Numbered from the stretch's first letter, positions 36,919 through 50,500 are shown. The stretch is 64,000 nt of DNA from Pholiota molesta (GCA_014925825.1 JACGCK010000070.1:62001-126000); one strand, 5' to 3'. Numbers and translations are program-made. The notes: a model not told the origin generated them from the letters alone.

Positions 36919-39216
36919 TCACTTTAAATATAGATCGACATATTCAAGAACTCTCCGCAGAACATCTTCAGCATGTGAACGCTCTTTGAAGCTATGTTCT
37001 TCCCGGGGGTATATGGCAAGCGTGGGGCTTACAGTGGCTTGCCCTACCCTCTCAACTCCACGCAAGAATGCAATTGCTTGCGTCACAGGGACACGCAGGT
37101 CCTCTTGCCATGCAAAATCAGAATGGGGGCGATGACGTTCTGAACATCTTTGATAGGACTTCCGTTGAGATAGAGTGGCTTTCCAGGTGTCCATGGACCA
37201 CCACCTCCAAGAGCGGCCTGTTAACGAGTGTTGAATCAGGACACATTTCTCGTTAAAGTTACAGGGGGGCAAAAAAACACTTACCTCAAAATCGGGCTTG
37301 TCAGATGAAGCCGCCATGAAGCCCCAGTCACTAATCCCTGCACCCATTATGCCAACCTTAAACTTATTTCCAGGTCTGGTGCATCCCCAGGCTGTTTCGT
37401 AACCACCTTGGCTCCAGCCTCCAATACCAACACGTTGTGGGTCTACAGACCCCGCGAAATTCCCGCTTCTATCATGGTATTGATATCATCCCAGTCGATT
37501 GTGCCAACCCCGCCCTCAGCGGCAAGAGCAAACTCGTTCCCGCGACCGGTGCCTGCTTAAATTTTAGAGTGCTGGTAATCGATAATCATGGTACAACATA
37601 CCGCCACGATAATTGGGAGATATGATAGGTATCCATGAGATGCTAAGAAAGGCCGCCATCTCGAATATCCTGATCCGAGTCATTTTCAGCATCTAAAACA
37701 TTAAAGACAAGGTTAAGTAATAACTACCGATATTCAGAGATAACGTATCCCGGCTGCAAAAAAAAAAGGTCACGTCAAAATATCGTTATAAAATGAAAAT
37801 GAGGATGATACCTTCTGGGCCCTCCATGGGGATGCACCAATGTTGGCAATCCTTTGGTTCAATCCTCTTGGATAACTAATGACTCCCTCCAGTTTGACCC
37901 CATCACTACCTGTCCAATAAAACGGTTCTACAATAGGCGCGGCCTCAGAGTCAAACCATGAGTTGTGAGAAGAGAGCTTCTTCGATAACACCCCAGACTG
38001 ATTTTTGTCGGTGACTCCAGACCAGATATTCTCGGGCTCGCCCCTCTACGCCCGAACTTCTGATGGCAATAAAGACATAGTTCCCTTCAGGAGTGAGTTT
38101 CATATCCCATGCCCCATCGACAGCATATCAACAGTGGTTTGGAAAGCGGTGAACACGTTATTGTCGCGGTCGTACACGTCGAACCTAGTAAGCAGCCCGT
38201 CTATGACTTGAACGGCATATTGCGAATCGAAGCCCAAGTCGACGATGCTGTCCACGTCATCTATGTGCCCATAGGCAAGTGTTGGGATTGCGACCCCTGT
38301 GCGGAATGTCGGGACCAGACGCAATTCGCGGAAGTTATTTTCGAGGGTTCAAGCGCCTGAACGAATATGAAATCGCCAGCCGGCCTCCATATAGTAGGAC
38401 TTGAGGGCATTCGTAGATATGTGAAGCTGCTGAATGGTGTTCGACTCTCCTGTAATCGAAACGATTTGTCCTTTACCGGAAATTCCTCAGCTTCAAAATC
38501 ACGGTGGTCGACGAGGCGATAGATGATAGCTGAGCTATCGGGACTCCATGAAAAAGATTTAACGTGAGCATCGCAGACACAAGGGTCCGTGCACCAGTAC
38601 TGGATAATATAGAATAGCATTTGCAGCGTTGCAATGCAGATGCAAAGAACTTACCTCAAACCTAGTGGCTCACGCAAGTCGATCAGTTGGAGTGTATTGT
38701 ACTTTTCTTGCTTTTCCTCTCTCCAAATAGTAATCGTCTCCTTCTCTCCTCTTTTGGATTTCGAAGCTTCCACTACGATTGCGATGAAATCACCATTGGG
38801 AGAGATGCATACGAGGCTACGCCGTGTTCCTTGTCCAAATTCGTGATGCGAATTATATTTTTTGTGATCCATCAGGGGATAGGCTAAAAAGTTGAGCTAG
38901 ACCTCCAGCATCTTCGCGGTCCGAAAGAAAAAAATTCTGGTCCAGATGACGTAGGATGGAACGACGGAGAGTAATCGCGGTGTGTGCCGTCAGTGAGCTG
39001 TCGCGCACTTCCCTCTTGGAACGTCTCCGCTATCCAGATAGCGGAGGTCATATGGTCCCCAGCTTTATACGCAGGCCCAGCAGAGTATATAACACGAGCG
39101 CCGTCATTTGATAGCTTGGGATCCCCGTCGATCTTCTCTGCAGACGCAAACTGTTCTGGAGTGATCCCTTTCGACATGGAATCTACAACCCGGGTATCAT
39201 TTGAATCCTGGGACAT
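36919..39216 (-). CDS. S9-family serine peptidase (prolyl oligopeptidase / acylaminoacyl-peptidase type)
   Basis: Beta-propeller plus alpha/beta-hydrolase peptidase cleaving short peptides from the N-terminal side. I choose the ATG at 39216 (MSQDSNDTRVVDSMSKGITP). An upstream in-frame ATG at 39366 would add a hydrophobic leader and cannot be excluded. Propeller pieces: DGDPKLSNDGARVIYSAGP, FHP...RIFFLSDREDAGGLAQLF, SFSWSPDSSAIIY. The catalytic domain begins VEPFYWTGSDGVKLEGVISY, then LPTLVHPHGGP. The nucleophile elbow is GIGGWSQGGYETAWG (Ser in GWSQGGY, near 37425). The acid is in ILHGKEDLRVPVTQAIAFLR. The histidine is in YPREEHSFKERSHAEDVLRR. The end, YVDLYLK, stops at 36919. Single-base losses are visible near 38930 (T-run before FLSDRED) and in the middle propeller. 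The full triad is preserved. The subfamily (S9C or a relative) is inferred. Confidence 0.86.
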
Positions 39217-39738
39217 TATCGAAGGCGAAGGCAGAGGGAACTGGGGTTGGAAGATGGCTGACTGAAATGCGATCCCAGATTGGATCCACAGACTAATTGT
39301 CAGGACACTAGATAATGCCGCAATAAAGGTCGGAAAGAGCACGGAGCATGGCAATTGGAAATTCAAAAGGCTTTCAAAGAAAAACCCACGTCTCAGCGTT
39401 TGAGTGCGAGGTTCTCACAAGGTCGGAAAGATTGTGGGAGTTCTAGTCTCTTAAAGCAGACCTTATAAATCAATAGTCGTTATGTATGGGAGTTCATCAC
39501 TGGCAAGCATGCATTTGAATTTTGTTGGTAGCCTGCTGCGATGGCTGCTGGCGTAGCAAAGTATCTCCGCGCCGGTCTAGAACGTAAGTTCAAATAATAG
39601 AAAACGGTTCTTCTGCTTCTCGATCTGACGAAAGCAACTTCAGCATGAATTTTTGGTACAAACCCAATGTTTTGAATACCAAAGTTATAACGATGATTGG
39701 TAGGATTGGGTGTGCAGACATCTCGGGCTTCCATCTCC
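39217..39738. other. Intergenic between peptidase 5' end and Sec5 3' end
   Basis: 522 bp. It contains the alternative upstream start region of the peptidase (39217-39366) and otherwise no recognised feature. Confidence 0.45.
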
Positions 39739-42700
39739 TCAGGTCAATCTTTCAGCCTCATCGTGAATGGTCGTTTGCCTTTGAAGCCGCGCTCTACTTC
39801 TCTGCTTCGCAATACGAGCGCCTTCGATATCACCGACGCGGGCGAAGCATAAGAACTGGATTTCAGTCGCCTTCCGTGCCTGAGCAAGCAATTTGTGTGT
39901 CCCATTGAGCGCTGTTTGAAAATCTGGATTTCTGGTAAGGGGGTCGCAGAGTTGCCCAATTTGCTTAGCCAGAAGATGGTCGAGCGCTCGACCGGCCTGG
40001 GTGTCTTTGGTGTACACACCTAGGGCTTTCTGGATAAAGGTTATCTCCATCGTAGCCTGCTCAGATAAGCGTCGTGTTAGAAGGCTATCAAACGGAGAAG
40101 GCGCCAATACGGCGGGCTAGCACTCACAGTAAGAAATCCGCCCATTCCGAAGCGAGGAACTTGACGAAAAGCCCGGGAAATTTCATTGACTAGTTCCTCG
40201 GTGAGAGCACTGAGCGTTTTCTCAAGCAGTGCCGGAGCCACGGCGCAAACGTGTGCATGCACTTCTACGAGATAGTTCAAAATTTCGAAGACATAAGGGC
40301 GGATAGCTATGAAGACAATATTGCCAGATCATTGATAATGCCCTCAAGAATCAACAAATGTTCTTACCAACGGGTATAGGTGCTGTGTACCAATCAATTT
40401 CTTTCTTACTCAATGCGCCCTTTAAGCAGGTCTTGACTACTTGTACTCTGGGTTTGATATAGCGGTCGAAAAGGTCTCCATCGATCTCTTCTATGACATC
40501 ATTCAAGGACTGTCGAATAAAACACATTAATTCTTGGAAGAAACGTTTTCCCAGTAAGAAAGAAACACATACAAGTTTCTCTTCTGCAAAGGAAGATCCT
40601 AACGCGCTTTCAAGCTGAGTTATCATACTTGGCAAATCCATCTTCGAGAAACGATCTAGATTTGAGATGACCACAAGCAGTCGATTGTTCTAGATTTCAA
40701 GTGAGAAGAAGAGGGTCCATCGAGAAAGGCAGTCCACTAACCGCATCCTTCAGATCAACAAGTTCATGCAAGCTCATCTCCATTGAACCTTTTCCTTCTA
40801 TAAGTTCGGGTTTCTTCACGATTGGAGAGTCTTCGGAAGCGAGGATTACAAGTCCTTTCAAAAAAGCATGTGTTGCGTCGAAGAAAGCCTTGGTAATTTT
40901 ACTGCTCAAGATTTGTGGCGTTCCTCTTTTCTTGGAAGACTTTGCTGTGGGTGTATCCCCGCTAGCGACAATTTTGTATGCCGAGGTCATCATGTGCCTC
41001 TGAAATTTTCGAATTGGGACAGATATCGCGTAGAAGAAGAGGCAGCGTCTCTATGAGCAATCCAAGTTTCGAGGTTGTAGAATATATCTGCATCTACGAG
41101 CACCGTAAGAAATGAGTGTGAAGGATAAACTGATCCTCAGGAATTTTACCTCGAATCCAAGCGCGAGCCAGAGTATCCGTAAACCTCCACTTCAAACTAT
41201 CCATAAGACTTTGGAGACCACTTTTGGCCTCGGATGAAATATTCAGGGCGATCATATCGGTGACGCATTCCTGAACTTCGGAGAATATCCTCTGAAGATG
41301 ATACGCTGTCGACAAAGAATGCGCATTTGTTGGAAAGCGAAGTGGGGAATTATGCTTTGCGCCATTCTTTTCGGATGACGCCATGACGACCATGTCGGAT
41401 AAAACGAAAAGCTGAGAAACCAAAGAAATATAGAGTTTAACGATGTCGAAGGCCATATTACGACATTGGGTAGGGCTGCGCCGAGCGCTAGATGCACTCG
41501 TGTTCTATTTGTAGATCAGCAGGCAGTTATAGGCTCGAGACTCAAGGGAGTAACTTCACCTTTTTTAAATTTCCATCGATGAAGTCCTTGGCAATCCTCC
41601 AAAAAGTGGGAAGAGACGACGAAACGACTTCAGAAAGTGACCTGACTAGGTCAAAAATTGTCTGCCACGCTGCCTCTGCCGAAGATTTGGCTAAGAAAAA
41701 TTAACGCTTTGATGAATTAGAGGGAGTATGACAATATCATAATAAATACCGATATCAGTATCTTCACTCTTGGCTGCGAGTTGGAGTACGCCATGGTGTA
41801 ATTCTCTCGCTAAAAGATCACTGAAACCCTCGCGATTCTCGGAACTCTCTATGAGAGAATCTCGAAGAGCGTCTGTATTTCGAGTGGAATTCAGTAATAA
41901 ATCCCAACATAGAGACGTACTCTTACAGTCAATTGACTTGATACATGCTTGATAAGACTCGGTCATCATATCCAAGATATGTGCATGATGACTGTCGAGG
42001 TACGACCAGACAGGATCATCATTATGCTGTATTTCAAGCAATGTTCTAGTCGCAATGTTAGTAACATGAAATTAGAAACATTGAATGATGAAATACGCAC
42101 TCCAAAGCTTTCTCTTGCTCTTCCACGCTCCTGTTCGAATCTTGAAGTTGCGATATAAGGACTTTCTTCAATTCCTCCATGGCCTTCTCTACGTTTGCCC
42201 ACACTCTATTCAGAATACGCATCTGCTGCTGTTGCACAACTACTGAGGCTGAAGACGTCCCGTCTTTACTTGATCCAATGGGAAGTAGTTGGCCAGGTCG
42301 GTTCTCGAGGATGTATTTTCCTTTCTTGTAATCGCGCAAAGCAAGCTCATAGCGTCCCTATGATTGGCGGGTAACGTCAGCATATATGCAGAACAGGTAC
42401 AGCGAATTCGCTCACGGTGGCGGTGGCGTCCATGATGAAGCTTGGTAGGTTGAAAAAGAACTTGGAGCGCTCGAAGATACTCAAGGTCGTTCCGAGTTTG
42501 TCAGCTTTCGACGCCGTTTCCAAGACGGGGAGAAAAACTTGATTGGCTTTTTGCACTCCCTCTGTTGGGCAGAGTTAGATAAATGTAAAGCTGTATGCGT
42601 GGCGTGGGCGTACTTTTAAGGTGTTCCCGAAGTGGTTTTGTCGCGAAATCCCTTTCCGGGTCCAATATCTCGGTCTTCATGTCCTCATACAAACCTGTAT

Positions 42701-43321
42701 GCGTAACCCGACCTATTCATGCCAAACCCCGTGGACAATGACGGATGAGCTTACCATGAGTAGAAGACTTAACTGCCACAAAACGGTCGAAGGAATCTTC
42801 CACTAGGTTACGCAAAGCCTCTGAACGTGCATCAATCGACTTTTGCAGATGGGCGACGCCCTTGGCAAGATCGTGATATGTCGCGTTTGGATGAGCAGTG
42901 GAGAGATATGCAGCGGGGTCGAAGGTTTTGGACGCGATTGAAATGCTGGCTCCTATTGGACAAATGTAGTTAGTCTGTTAGAAGATGTGGATTGGACAAA
43001 ACGTACTGGCTTCCATATCCAAGTCTTTCCGACTGCGGGGCGATATCAGTCAAACTCGACATTCGATACGGACGCACTTACATGCGAGTAATTCCAAGCC
43101 CCAGAGGATCGCTTTCACCTGCAATGACCCCTGGACTCGTCAAAGTGCCTGCTGCGGTGCCTTCGAGGTCATGATCAACGTCTTCCCATTTCCTGAATGC
43201 ATGCTCGCGTTAATGGGCAGTAAAATTTTCAGTAGATTGGGACGTACCTTGGATTCAGCGACCCAATCCTGTATGTCTTCAACAAAGTTGCCTCGTCAAC
43301 CTTGAAATTTAACCTAGACAT
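39739..43321 (-). CDS. SEC5: Exocyst complex subunit Sec5 (EXOC2)
   Basis: Subunit of the exocyst, which tethers secretory vesicles to the plasma membrane at growing hyphal tips. The start is the ATG at 43321 ([20 protein letters not shown]). The diagnostic N-terminal block lies near 42930-42290: [67 protein letters not shown] and [20 protein letters not shown]. Then [20 protein letters not shown] with [10 protein letters not shown], and [20 protein letters not shown]. The helical C-terminal part includes [20 protein letters not shown] and [20 protein letters not shown]. It stops at 39739. Many short introns divide it and the frame also changes in a few exons by apparent single-base loss. No animal-type IPT/TIG domain is seen. 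The exact C-terminus is less certain than the N-terminal half. Confidence 0.87.
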
Positions 43322-43678
43322 GTAAGGGCAAGAGGTACTGGCGGTGGTTCAAAAAGAAGGAACAGAGCTGTCAAGCCTGTCACTTTGGAAGCACGTACGT
43401 CGAAAGAACGCAAGCGTCGTTGGGGAATAGCGGAAGAAAGATGTGCTTGTTTACCCAAGACTGCAAGCTACTTTTAGGCAATCCGATCGAGGTTTATGAG
43501 TTCGTCAAGGTCACATAAAATGGATATATGCAGACGGCTTCCAAACCTCTCTCACATACGCAGAAAGAAACCGCAGGCGCCTTCACCTCTTTTGAATCCG
43601 GGGAGAAATAGTGAAAGATTGTCAAAAAAATTATATACATGCACTGGGCCGGTGATTAGGTGTATGTAGGGCGTCTGA
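43322..43678. other. Intergenic: Sec5 promoter and uL16m 3' flank
   Basis: 357 bp with no coding features recognised. Confidence 0.5.
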
Positions 43679-44506
43679 TTATGGCGTGGTGGGTTGAGCA
43701 GTAGACAGGAGAGCGTCTTCAGGAATTGTAGATGGGTCCATGACAACAGGCTTTGGAGGATTCAAGACCAGGAATCCTAGTCGCGGCGCTGTAGACTTGT
43801 TGATGAATTCCATTTTCGTTGGTAACTTGGAGGCGGCTTGACGGAGGACTGCATATCGCTTTATATAAATTACGAAGTGAAATGACGAAGAAATACATAC
43901 TGTCGCGCGCAAGTTCTTCACGAATGGCAGTGCCTCCAATCTCAAAGATAACACGACCGATAGGAACACTGAACATGGGGGTCAATAAATCACTCTGGTA
44001 ATGCTTCACACAACACTAACCGAGTCGCCCAGTACTCGAAGGTTCCCTTTCCTTTACCCATACGTGTTTCGTTTCCCTAAATCCGAGTACATTCAACGCA
44101 TATATGCAACGTTAAAGCATTATATGCGCACCTTTATACAGACTGGGATATCGGGGAACACACGGAGATACACCTTGCTGCCCTTCAACACCTTCAGCTT
44201 CTTCAAGATGACTTCTCGAGCAGTGGTAAGCTGTTTAGCAGTCAACCTAGCGCCATTTCCCTTTATTCTGATTCCCCAGTCGCCATAAGCAAGCGTAGTT
44301 CCCTTGGTTGAGCCACCAACAGGTATTGGGATGCGTCCCTTATGACGTTTGATGTTTTTGACTTGCTTGGGCGCAAGCTGAGCACGACCACGGGTAAATA
44401 TGCTCAGCGGTGATAGGGCTGTCTCAACCCGATGCTGCGTCGAGGGTTGCGCAACGCGCGACAGGCCGCCGACGACGCGACGGGTGACGGAGGAGAGAGA
44501 AAACAT
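43679..44506 (-). CDS. MRPL16: Mitochondrial large-subunit ribosomal protein uL16m
   Basis: Component of the mitochondrial 54S ribosomal subunit near the peptidyl-transferase centre. The start is the ATG at 44506. The first about 35 residues (MFSLSSVTRRVVGGLSRVAQ...) are basic and Ser-rich, as expected of a mitochondrial presequence. The uL16 core follows: HKGRIPIPVGGSTKGTTLAY, GDWGIRIKGNGARLTAKQLT, SKVYLRVFPDIPVCIK, then after an intron GNETRMGKGKGTFEYWATR, and VPIGRVIFEIGGTAIREELA. The last exon is LRQAASKLPTKMEFINKSTA and ends PEDALLSTAQPTTP. No frame breaks are seen. It is head-to-head with PRP3; the two start codons are separated by only 176 bp. Confidence 0.94.
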
Positions 44507-44682
44507 GCTAATTACGTAAGGCTACAGTGCCCAAAGTTGCGACTCGCCTTTGTGACCTGATGGTGACAAGCTTGCTTATCCCCACCACCACCCACGACGA
44601 CCACGCATCCTTCAGGCCGACGGCCACCGCGAACTCGACCCATATCACTCTTTAATCTTACATTCCGACCTCAGTTTCTGCC
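44507..44682. promoter_or_regulatory. Compact bidirectional promoter, MRPL16 / PRP3
   Basis: Only 176 bp separate two divergent start codons, so both promoters must overlap here. It is C-rich on the plus strand, with several CCACC/CCCACGAC repeats at 44581-44610. No TATA box is evident. Confidence 0.55.
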
Positions 44683-47109
44683 ATGAGCGATAGAAAGCGC
44701 GCTTTGGAAGGCGTGAGCGCCGATACGTCCAACAAGAAACTGAAAAGGTCAGTCCAGTCCCTATTCATGATTTCCGTTTTTCGATTCTTTAGTACCCTTT
44801 GCTAACTTCCTTGTCTCTCCCTTTCTAGTGATGTGAGTACCCTTTCACTCGTACACCCGCTTCAAGGTGAATTTATTCTTAAACCATTTCTGACTCGTGT
44901 CTCCAACCTTGCTCGCACTCAGAATACCCCTAGTTCTAATGGGCCTTCAACTTCTACTGGTGGTGTACGTATCCTATACACTTTCTACAATTTCCTATAT
45001 TGACAAGCGTGTACAGCTCTCAGCCGTAGAACTCATCGCGCAAAAACGCGCCGAAATCGCAGCCAAGCATGCCGCCATGATGAAGAAAAATCCTGCATTG
45101 GCGAATGCGACAGCAGGACGGCCTGTAGGCCTCGCAGCCCCGGTCCCCAAAGTACCAATCGTTCCGGCCTCCGTACCGTCGAAAGTCGTGTACAATGCAT
45201 CACCATCACCCAGTATTTCAAGTGGGCCAACTCCTGCGACTCCAGCTTCAGGTCCTGGGACGCCAGCCGCTGGAATCTCCGATGATCTTGTCCGCCGGGT
45301 CGCTGAAGCTAAGCGACGTGTTGCCGACGCGCAGAGCAAGCTTGCCATCAAGGACAATCCGTACATGGTATGTACCATATCATATATCATCGCCCCATAC
45401 CTAATGAGACCGAACAGACACTCGCACAAGCTGGCAAGAAGAAGGGAACCCCCACTGAACAAACACAACAAGGCGCGGGCCTCAAGATGGCGGCACATCC
45501 TCTTTTGCTGGATCAAACACCGGTGCTAGCTCAATCTAAGAAGGATAGATACAAGCCCATGCAGCCGAAATTTGCCTCCATCAAAGCGAACACGCGTAAT
45601 CAGCCAACACCGACGCCGACGCCGATGCCTATTCATACTCCCAGCCCATCTGTCAACCCGTACAGTGCAGCAGCCAAAGAACCCACAGGATTTGAAGGTG
45701 CTCCACGGGAGAGGGCAGGTCGTAAATTCCATTTCAATACAAAAGGGAAATATGTCGCGCTGGGAAATCAAATGCGACAAGAACAGCAGCTAGAGGCTCT
45801 CAAGCAGCGAATCGCTGAAAGCGCCCGGAAAGCGGGGATGGACGGGGATCTTGGCATCGAGAAAGCGATAAAGGTATGTACAATTGTAAAGCACCGCAGA
45901 TTGTGATTGACTTATGGGAATTTCAAATAGCGAGCACCGCCTCCAGAATCAGAATGGTGGGATGAAGCCCTACTTCCTACCAAGAAATATGACGATATCG
46001 AGACGCTCGGCCTCGAGAATCTGAACATCAGAAACGGCGATTCACCTATTACCCTTTACATTCAACATCCCATCCCTATTCCTGCTCCAGATGAGAAGAA
46101 CAAAGTTGAATTGAAGCCTTTGATGTTGACAAAGAAGGTTTGTGTGTCACTCCCTCCTAAAGATAATGATTGCTGAGATACGATCATTTTCTCCAGGAAC
46201 GAAAGAAAATGAGGAAACTGAGAAGGAAAGAAGAGCTACAAGACAAGCGAGACAGGATTCGTATGGGACTCTTACCACCCGATCCGCCCAAAGGTACGAC
46301 ATTTCATCAATGTTATTACGCCATTTATTGATGTCATATTTCCTTAGTCCGCTTGGTCAATATGATGAAGGTGTTGACATCAGATGCGGTGCAAGATCCT
46401 ACACGAGTGGAGGCTCGTGTAAGAAGAGAAGTCGCAATGCGGAAGCATACGCACGAGAAGATGAATGCAGAACGTAAGCTCACAGACGAGCAACGGCGGG
46501 AGAAAGTCGAGATCAAGAAGGCGAACGAGGAGAAGAAAGGCATTCATGGCGCTGTTTACAAGTACGTTCATGCTTTTCATTGCGTCGGTACTCCTAAAAC
46601 TTACGCCTTGTTCCTCTTTTAGGGTTCTCATTCTCAGCGACCCGGCACATCAATTCAAGGTTCGCAAAAATGCCGACCAGCTCAATCTCACAGGCGTCTG
46701 CATCTTCAACCCCTCCTTCAATCTTATCTACGTCGAAGGCGGTCCGAAATTTATGAGAAACTACAAGAATCTAATGATGAACCGAATTGCCTGGACGGAG
46801 GCCGCGCGTCCACGAGGAGCCGAGGATGTCGAGCTCGACACTGGCGATGCGGATGAGGCCGAAGCTGGCCCGAGCGCCGATGTCAAGGGCAAAGGCAAAG
46901 CGCAAGAGGGAGATGGCACTGGTCGATCGCTAGAAGACAACAAATGTTTTCTCGTATGGGAAGGCTCACTCCGAGACCGCGAATTCAGCGCTTTCAAGGC
47001 CAAAAGCTGCCCTACGGATAGGGAAGCGAGAGAATTCCTCGGTGATAGACTCAAGGGGTATTGGGATGTGGCGAAGAATTGGAAGCCTGAGGAGGAAGAT
47101 CTCTACTGA
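44683..47109 (+). CDS. PRP3: U4/U6 snRNP protein Prp3
   Basis: Spliceosomal protein that binds the U4/U6 duplex and is required for tri-snRNP assembly; nuclear. The start is the ATG at 44683 (MSDRKRALEGVSADTSNKKL). The N-terminal part is low-complexity and Ala/Pro-rich, with SAVELIAQKRAEIAAKHAAM and DDLVRRVAEAKRRVADAQSK. It is followed by NPYSAAAKEPTGFEGAPRER and RAGRKFHFNTKGKYVALGNQ. The PRP3 domain spans about 45940-46560: PESEWWDEALLPTKKYDDIE, TKKERKKMRKLRRKEELQDK, GLLPPDPPKVRLVNMMKVLT and MRKHTHEKMNAERKLTDEQR. The C-terminal DUF1115 part is FKVRKNADQLNLTGVCIFNP, YVEGGPKFMRNYKNLMMNRI, CFLVWEG, and ends KGYWDVAKNWKPEEEDLY. Short introns separate the exons. I find no frame break, in contrast to several neighbours. 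An acidic Gly/Ala insert (about 46835-46930) lies before the last block. Confidence 0.95.
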
Positions 47110-47508
47110 TCTTTCTCCTGTCGCACAGATATCTATGGATATCCATTCCACTTTCCTTGACGAAACCTTTATTTCCTTCTCTGCATGCCCCCTTTAGTTT
47201 AATAGCCAACCGATTCTTTCTCGCTCGTCCGCTGTTTGGGCCTTTCCGCCTCTGAATTCATACTAAGTTCTATTGATTCAATGTATCTTACGTGCTTCAA
47301 TCGTTGCTACCAAGTATGGTGCATCTAGTTCAGCGCCGAATACGAACCAATAGCCTGCAAATGCTATCCAGCATTTCTGTGTCAAAAAATGATATCCAGC
47401 AAAATACTTGTACATATCCTATAAAAACGTGCTACTTTTACTGCTAAACAGCAAGCGAAGAAGAAAACCGCTCAAATGATGATCGATGAATGTTTCCTAC
47501 TAGATCGG
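47110..47508. other. Convergent 3' intergenic region, PRP3 / HAM1-like
   Basis: 399 bp between genes ending toward each other; no coding sequence recognised. Confidence 0.5.
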
Positions 47509-50500
47509 TCATTGGAAATCGAAAGCCTTGCTCTTCCATGTCTTCGTGGATCTCCTCTCCGCATCGAGCTTTTGCTCCCAACGCTCTTCGACATGTGATA
47601 TTCCCTCCGAACCCTGGCTCAGTCCTTCGATGGTGCTTTGGGCAGCTTTTTTGGTGGTATCGTGAATCTGTTCGACCAAGCCTCGGTCGCTGCTGTGGTC
47701 GGTCGCACCGTATGCCCCGCCTTTGCCGGGGAAGAGCTGTGGGCCATTGCCAACAGCAATGATTGTCTCCTCCTCCTGGACATCTGGTTCCACGCTGAAA
47801 TCTTGCCCCGGAAGAGCAACCTGCTCGAGCTTATTTGCGAGTTTGTTATAGACCATCGCTGTTGTCCCTCGAGGCTGTTCTACCGTCGTCGTGCTGGTGT
47901 GAATGACTCCTCGGGAGGTAGCGGTGTTCTTTGTTTGATGCTCGACATCGGCGGTGTCGTTGGATTCCTCGGCATTATCGCGCCCAAACAGCGTTGGACC
48001 AGTATTCAAGATCGCACCCCACCAATCCATCAAAACATCGGTCAAACCGTCTTCCGGTCCCTCTCCTTCTACCAACATCGCGCTGCCTGTTGCATTCTGA
48101 ACAGTCATACCCGACCTTGCTTTCGCTCGTCTAAGCTCGCCCCTTTCTCTTGCGTCTCCCAAAAGGGCTCCAAGACCCTTAGACAAAACGTCCAAGCCAG
48201 CGCGAATCCTTTCCTCGAGAGCTTGTTTCGCCATGCGCGCAACCACAGGTCCTGCGAGGTATTCCAAGAACAGTTTGTTCAAGATCCAATGCCTGCTTTC
48301 ATCAATCCTGCAACTTACTTCGTCCACCGTTACTTGGACGTCGACAATGCGGAAAAGGGGCTCGGCAGGCTGGTCAGCTGCCGATGGCGACGCGCTAGGA
48401 GTGACTACGGTCTCGCCATCGGTTTCTGAATCCTCGTCCACAATGATGATCTTCGGAATCTGCGCCTCCCGTTCGAATGGTGTGTTGTCGCTTTCAATTT
48501 CAATCTCAATATCCGCGCCAAGTCCCTGATGAAGTCCGCCCATACCAATATCGACGCTAAGAATGCCTTCGTCTTCGTATCCTATGAGGCCGCCAGTGTA
48601 CTTGTAATAGTAGCCCACACCCTCGACCTTGGCTCTAACGCCATCCATGTGCATCTTGACACGGGACGTGGACTGTACGCCAGGCTTCTGACTTGTTGGA
48701 TACCCGTCATCGTGTTCTGTCATGTCGATCCGCACCTCCGTCCATTCCTTCAGGACTACCTCGTCAGGTATCAAGCTAGTGGCGACTGTATCCGTACGGC
48801 CTTTTGCTAGACCTTGCACGAAGAGGGCATGTATCGCCGCTTCGACATTCCCAGTTTTGACCTCGATTGTTGGAATGGGGATGGCGTTGGTAGGCAGCAT
48901 GCGCAGTAAACGGGGAATCGCCCAGCCCACCCAGGATGTCCAACTGCCCATGTTACTAACGGTGCGGGATAAGCCTCGCCGCCCATGCTTGGCACTCTGG
49001 AAGAAAAGGCCAGACAAGTCATTTCCAAGCGATTCCAAACCACGGAAAATATTCATCGTCGTCCTATCTTGCTTCACAGCCGCAATATACGTATCGATTT
49101 CGTCTACGAGGCACTTCAAGTCGGATTTTATCTGTCGTCGGCTCTTCTCTTGCGCGTCCAGTTCTTTTGGCGCATCTGTCGGATTGTCGCTGGCAGTTCC
49201 TTCAGTGGCAACTTCGCCGACGAAATTGAAAAGTTCGAGGCCGTCGTCGAATAGGCTTTCAAGGGAACTCGCGCCGTCTGTTGACAATGCCCAGCCCGGT
49301 TCATCAAGGGACTTGTCGAGAAATTCTCCGAGACGAGCAAAAAATGTCTGTGGAAGGATGTCAGGTGCTTTGCAGAAGGTTCTTCCCGAGATGAAAGGTC
49401 AGTTGGGTGGTAGAGACGGCTGGAGAAATCTTGGCCTGCTTCTCCAGGGCTTTCTTTTCCCTCATTCGAGCTTTCTTGTTTCTTTTCCTTTTCCTTTACC
49501 TTTGCCAGAGGCTGACGATCCAGATTGTTGGTCAACCACAGGCGAGGGTGATTCAGAACCGGAAAGATTGTGTTTTCTCTTCTGGTATTTGCCGCCTCAT
49601 TACGGGAATTGAGGGACTGTATCCAAATCTCGAACGAGGCGTCCGAAAGCCGAGATAGCGTTGTCCAAAGAATGTCCATGAGCCAACCTCTGCAGTATGT
49701 CTTTGGTATCTTCGAGAAGCGCTGCAGATGTAGCATCGACGGAAGCTGTCTTTGGTTCCCCAGATGTTGAGACGTCTTCCTCTTTCATTTCTGCTGTAAC
49801 GCTGATGATAGCATCTTCGACCTGTCTGCAGTTGCCTTGAATATTGCTGCATATTTGCGTGCGAGAAGAAGAAGGGAACGCAGTGCGCCCCTTGGAGCTG
49901 GGTCTTTTTGGAGTTGCGAAATAACCTAGCGGTAGCAGCCACAAGAAATCAGGAGTTTAACCATTAGCACATGCAATAGATGCTGACCTCTTGCACACGT
50001 TGTAGTATTTGTTCCTTCGTTTTATCTTCGGCTAGTTCCTCTAAATCACCGAGGTCTTTCTTTAGATCATCCGCCGCCTGCTCTGCTGTTCTCGTTATCT
50101 TATCAGCGGCCTCCTTGCCCTTATTTTTGGCCTTGTCGACAGAAACATTCCCATCCCTGTCGATGATGTCATTCGCGCTCTCCACTTGGTGCTGCACGTC
50201 CTCAGCGGCGTCCTGCACCTGGAATGCAGTGCGCCCTACGTCGGCGGCGGCGTGCGCTAAAACATCTCTTGCGATTGAGAATATGTCGGATAGGATGAGT
50301 CGGAAGCCGGGCGATTTTAGGTACGTCTCGCAAAGCGTACGGATGGCGTGGAGGGTGGTAGCCGCGTCGAACGCGACTTGCCTTTGGATGGACGCTGAAA
50401 AAATTTCGTTGAAAATATTATGTTTTCTCCCTCGAGATCGTGTGCGCTTACTGAGTTCCTCCATGCCTTCACTCGCCTCGTCCAACGCGCGCTGGGCAAC

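Noticed and set aside
47638..49612. Long plus-strand frames of 263 and 296 codons within 47.6-49.6 kb
   Set aside because: They lie opposite the 592-codon HAM1-like exon on the minus strand and have no family resemblance; both are shadows.
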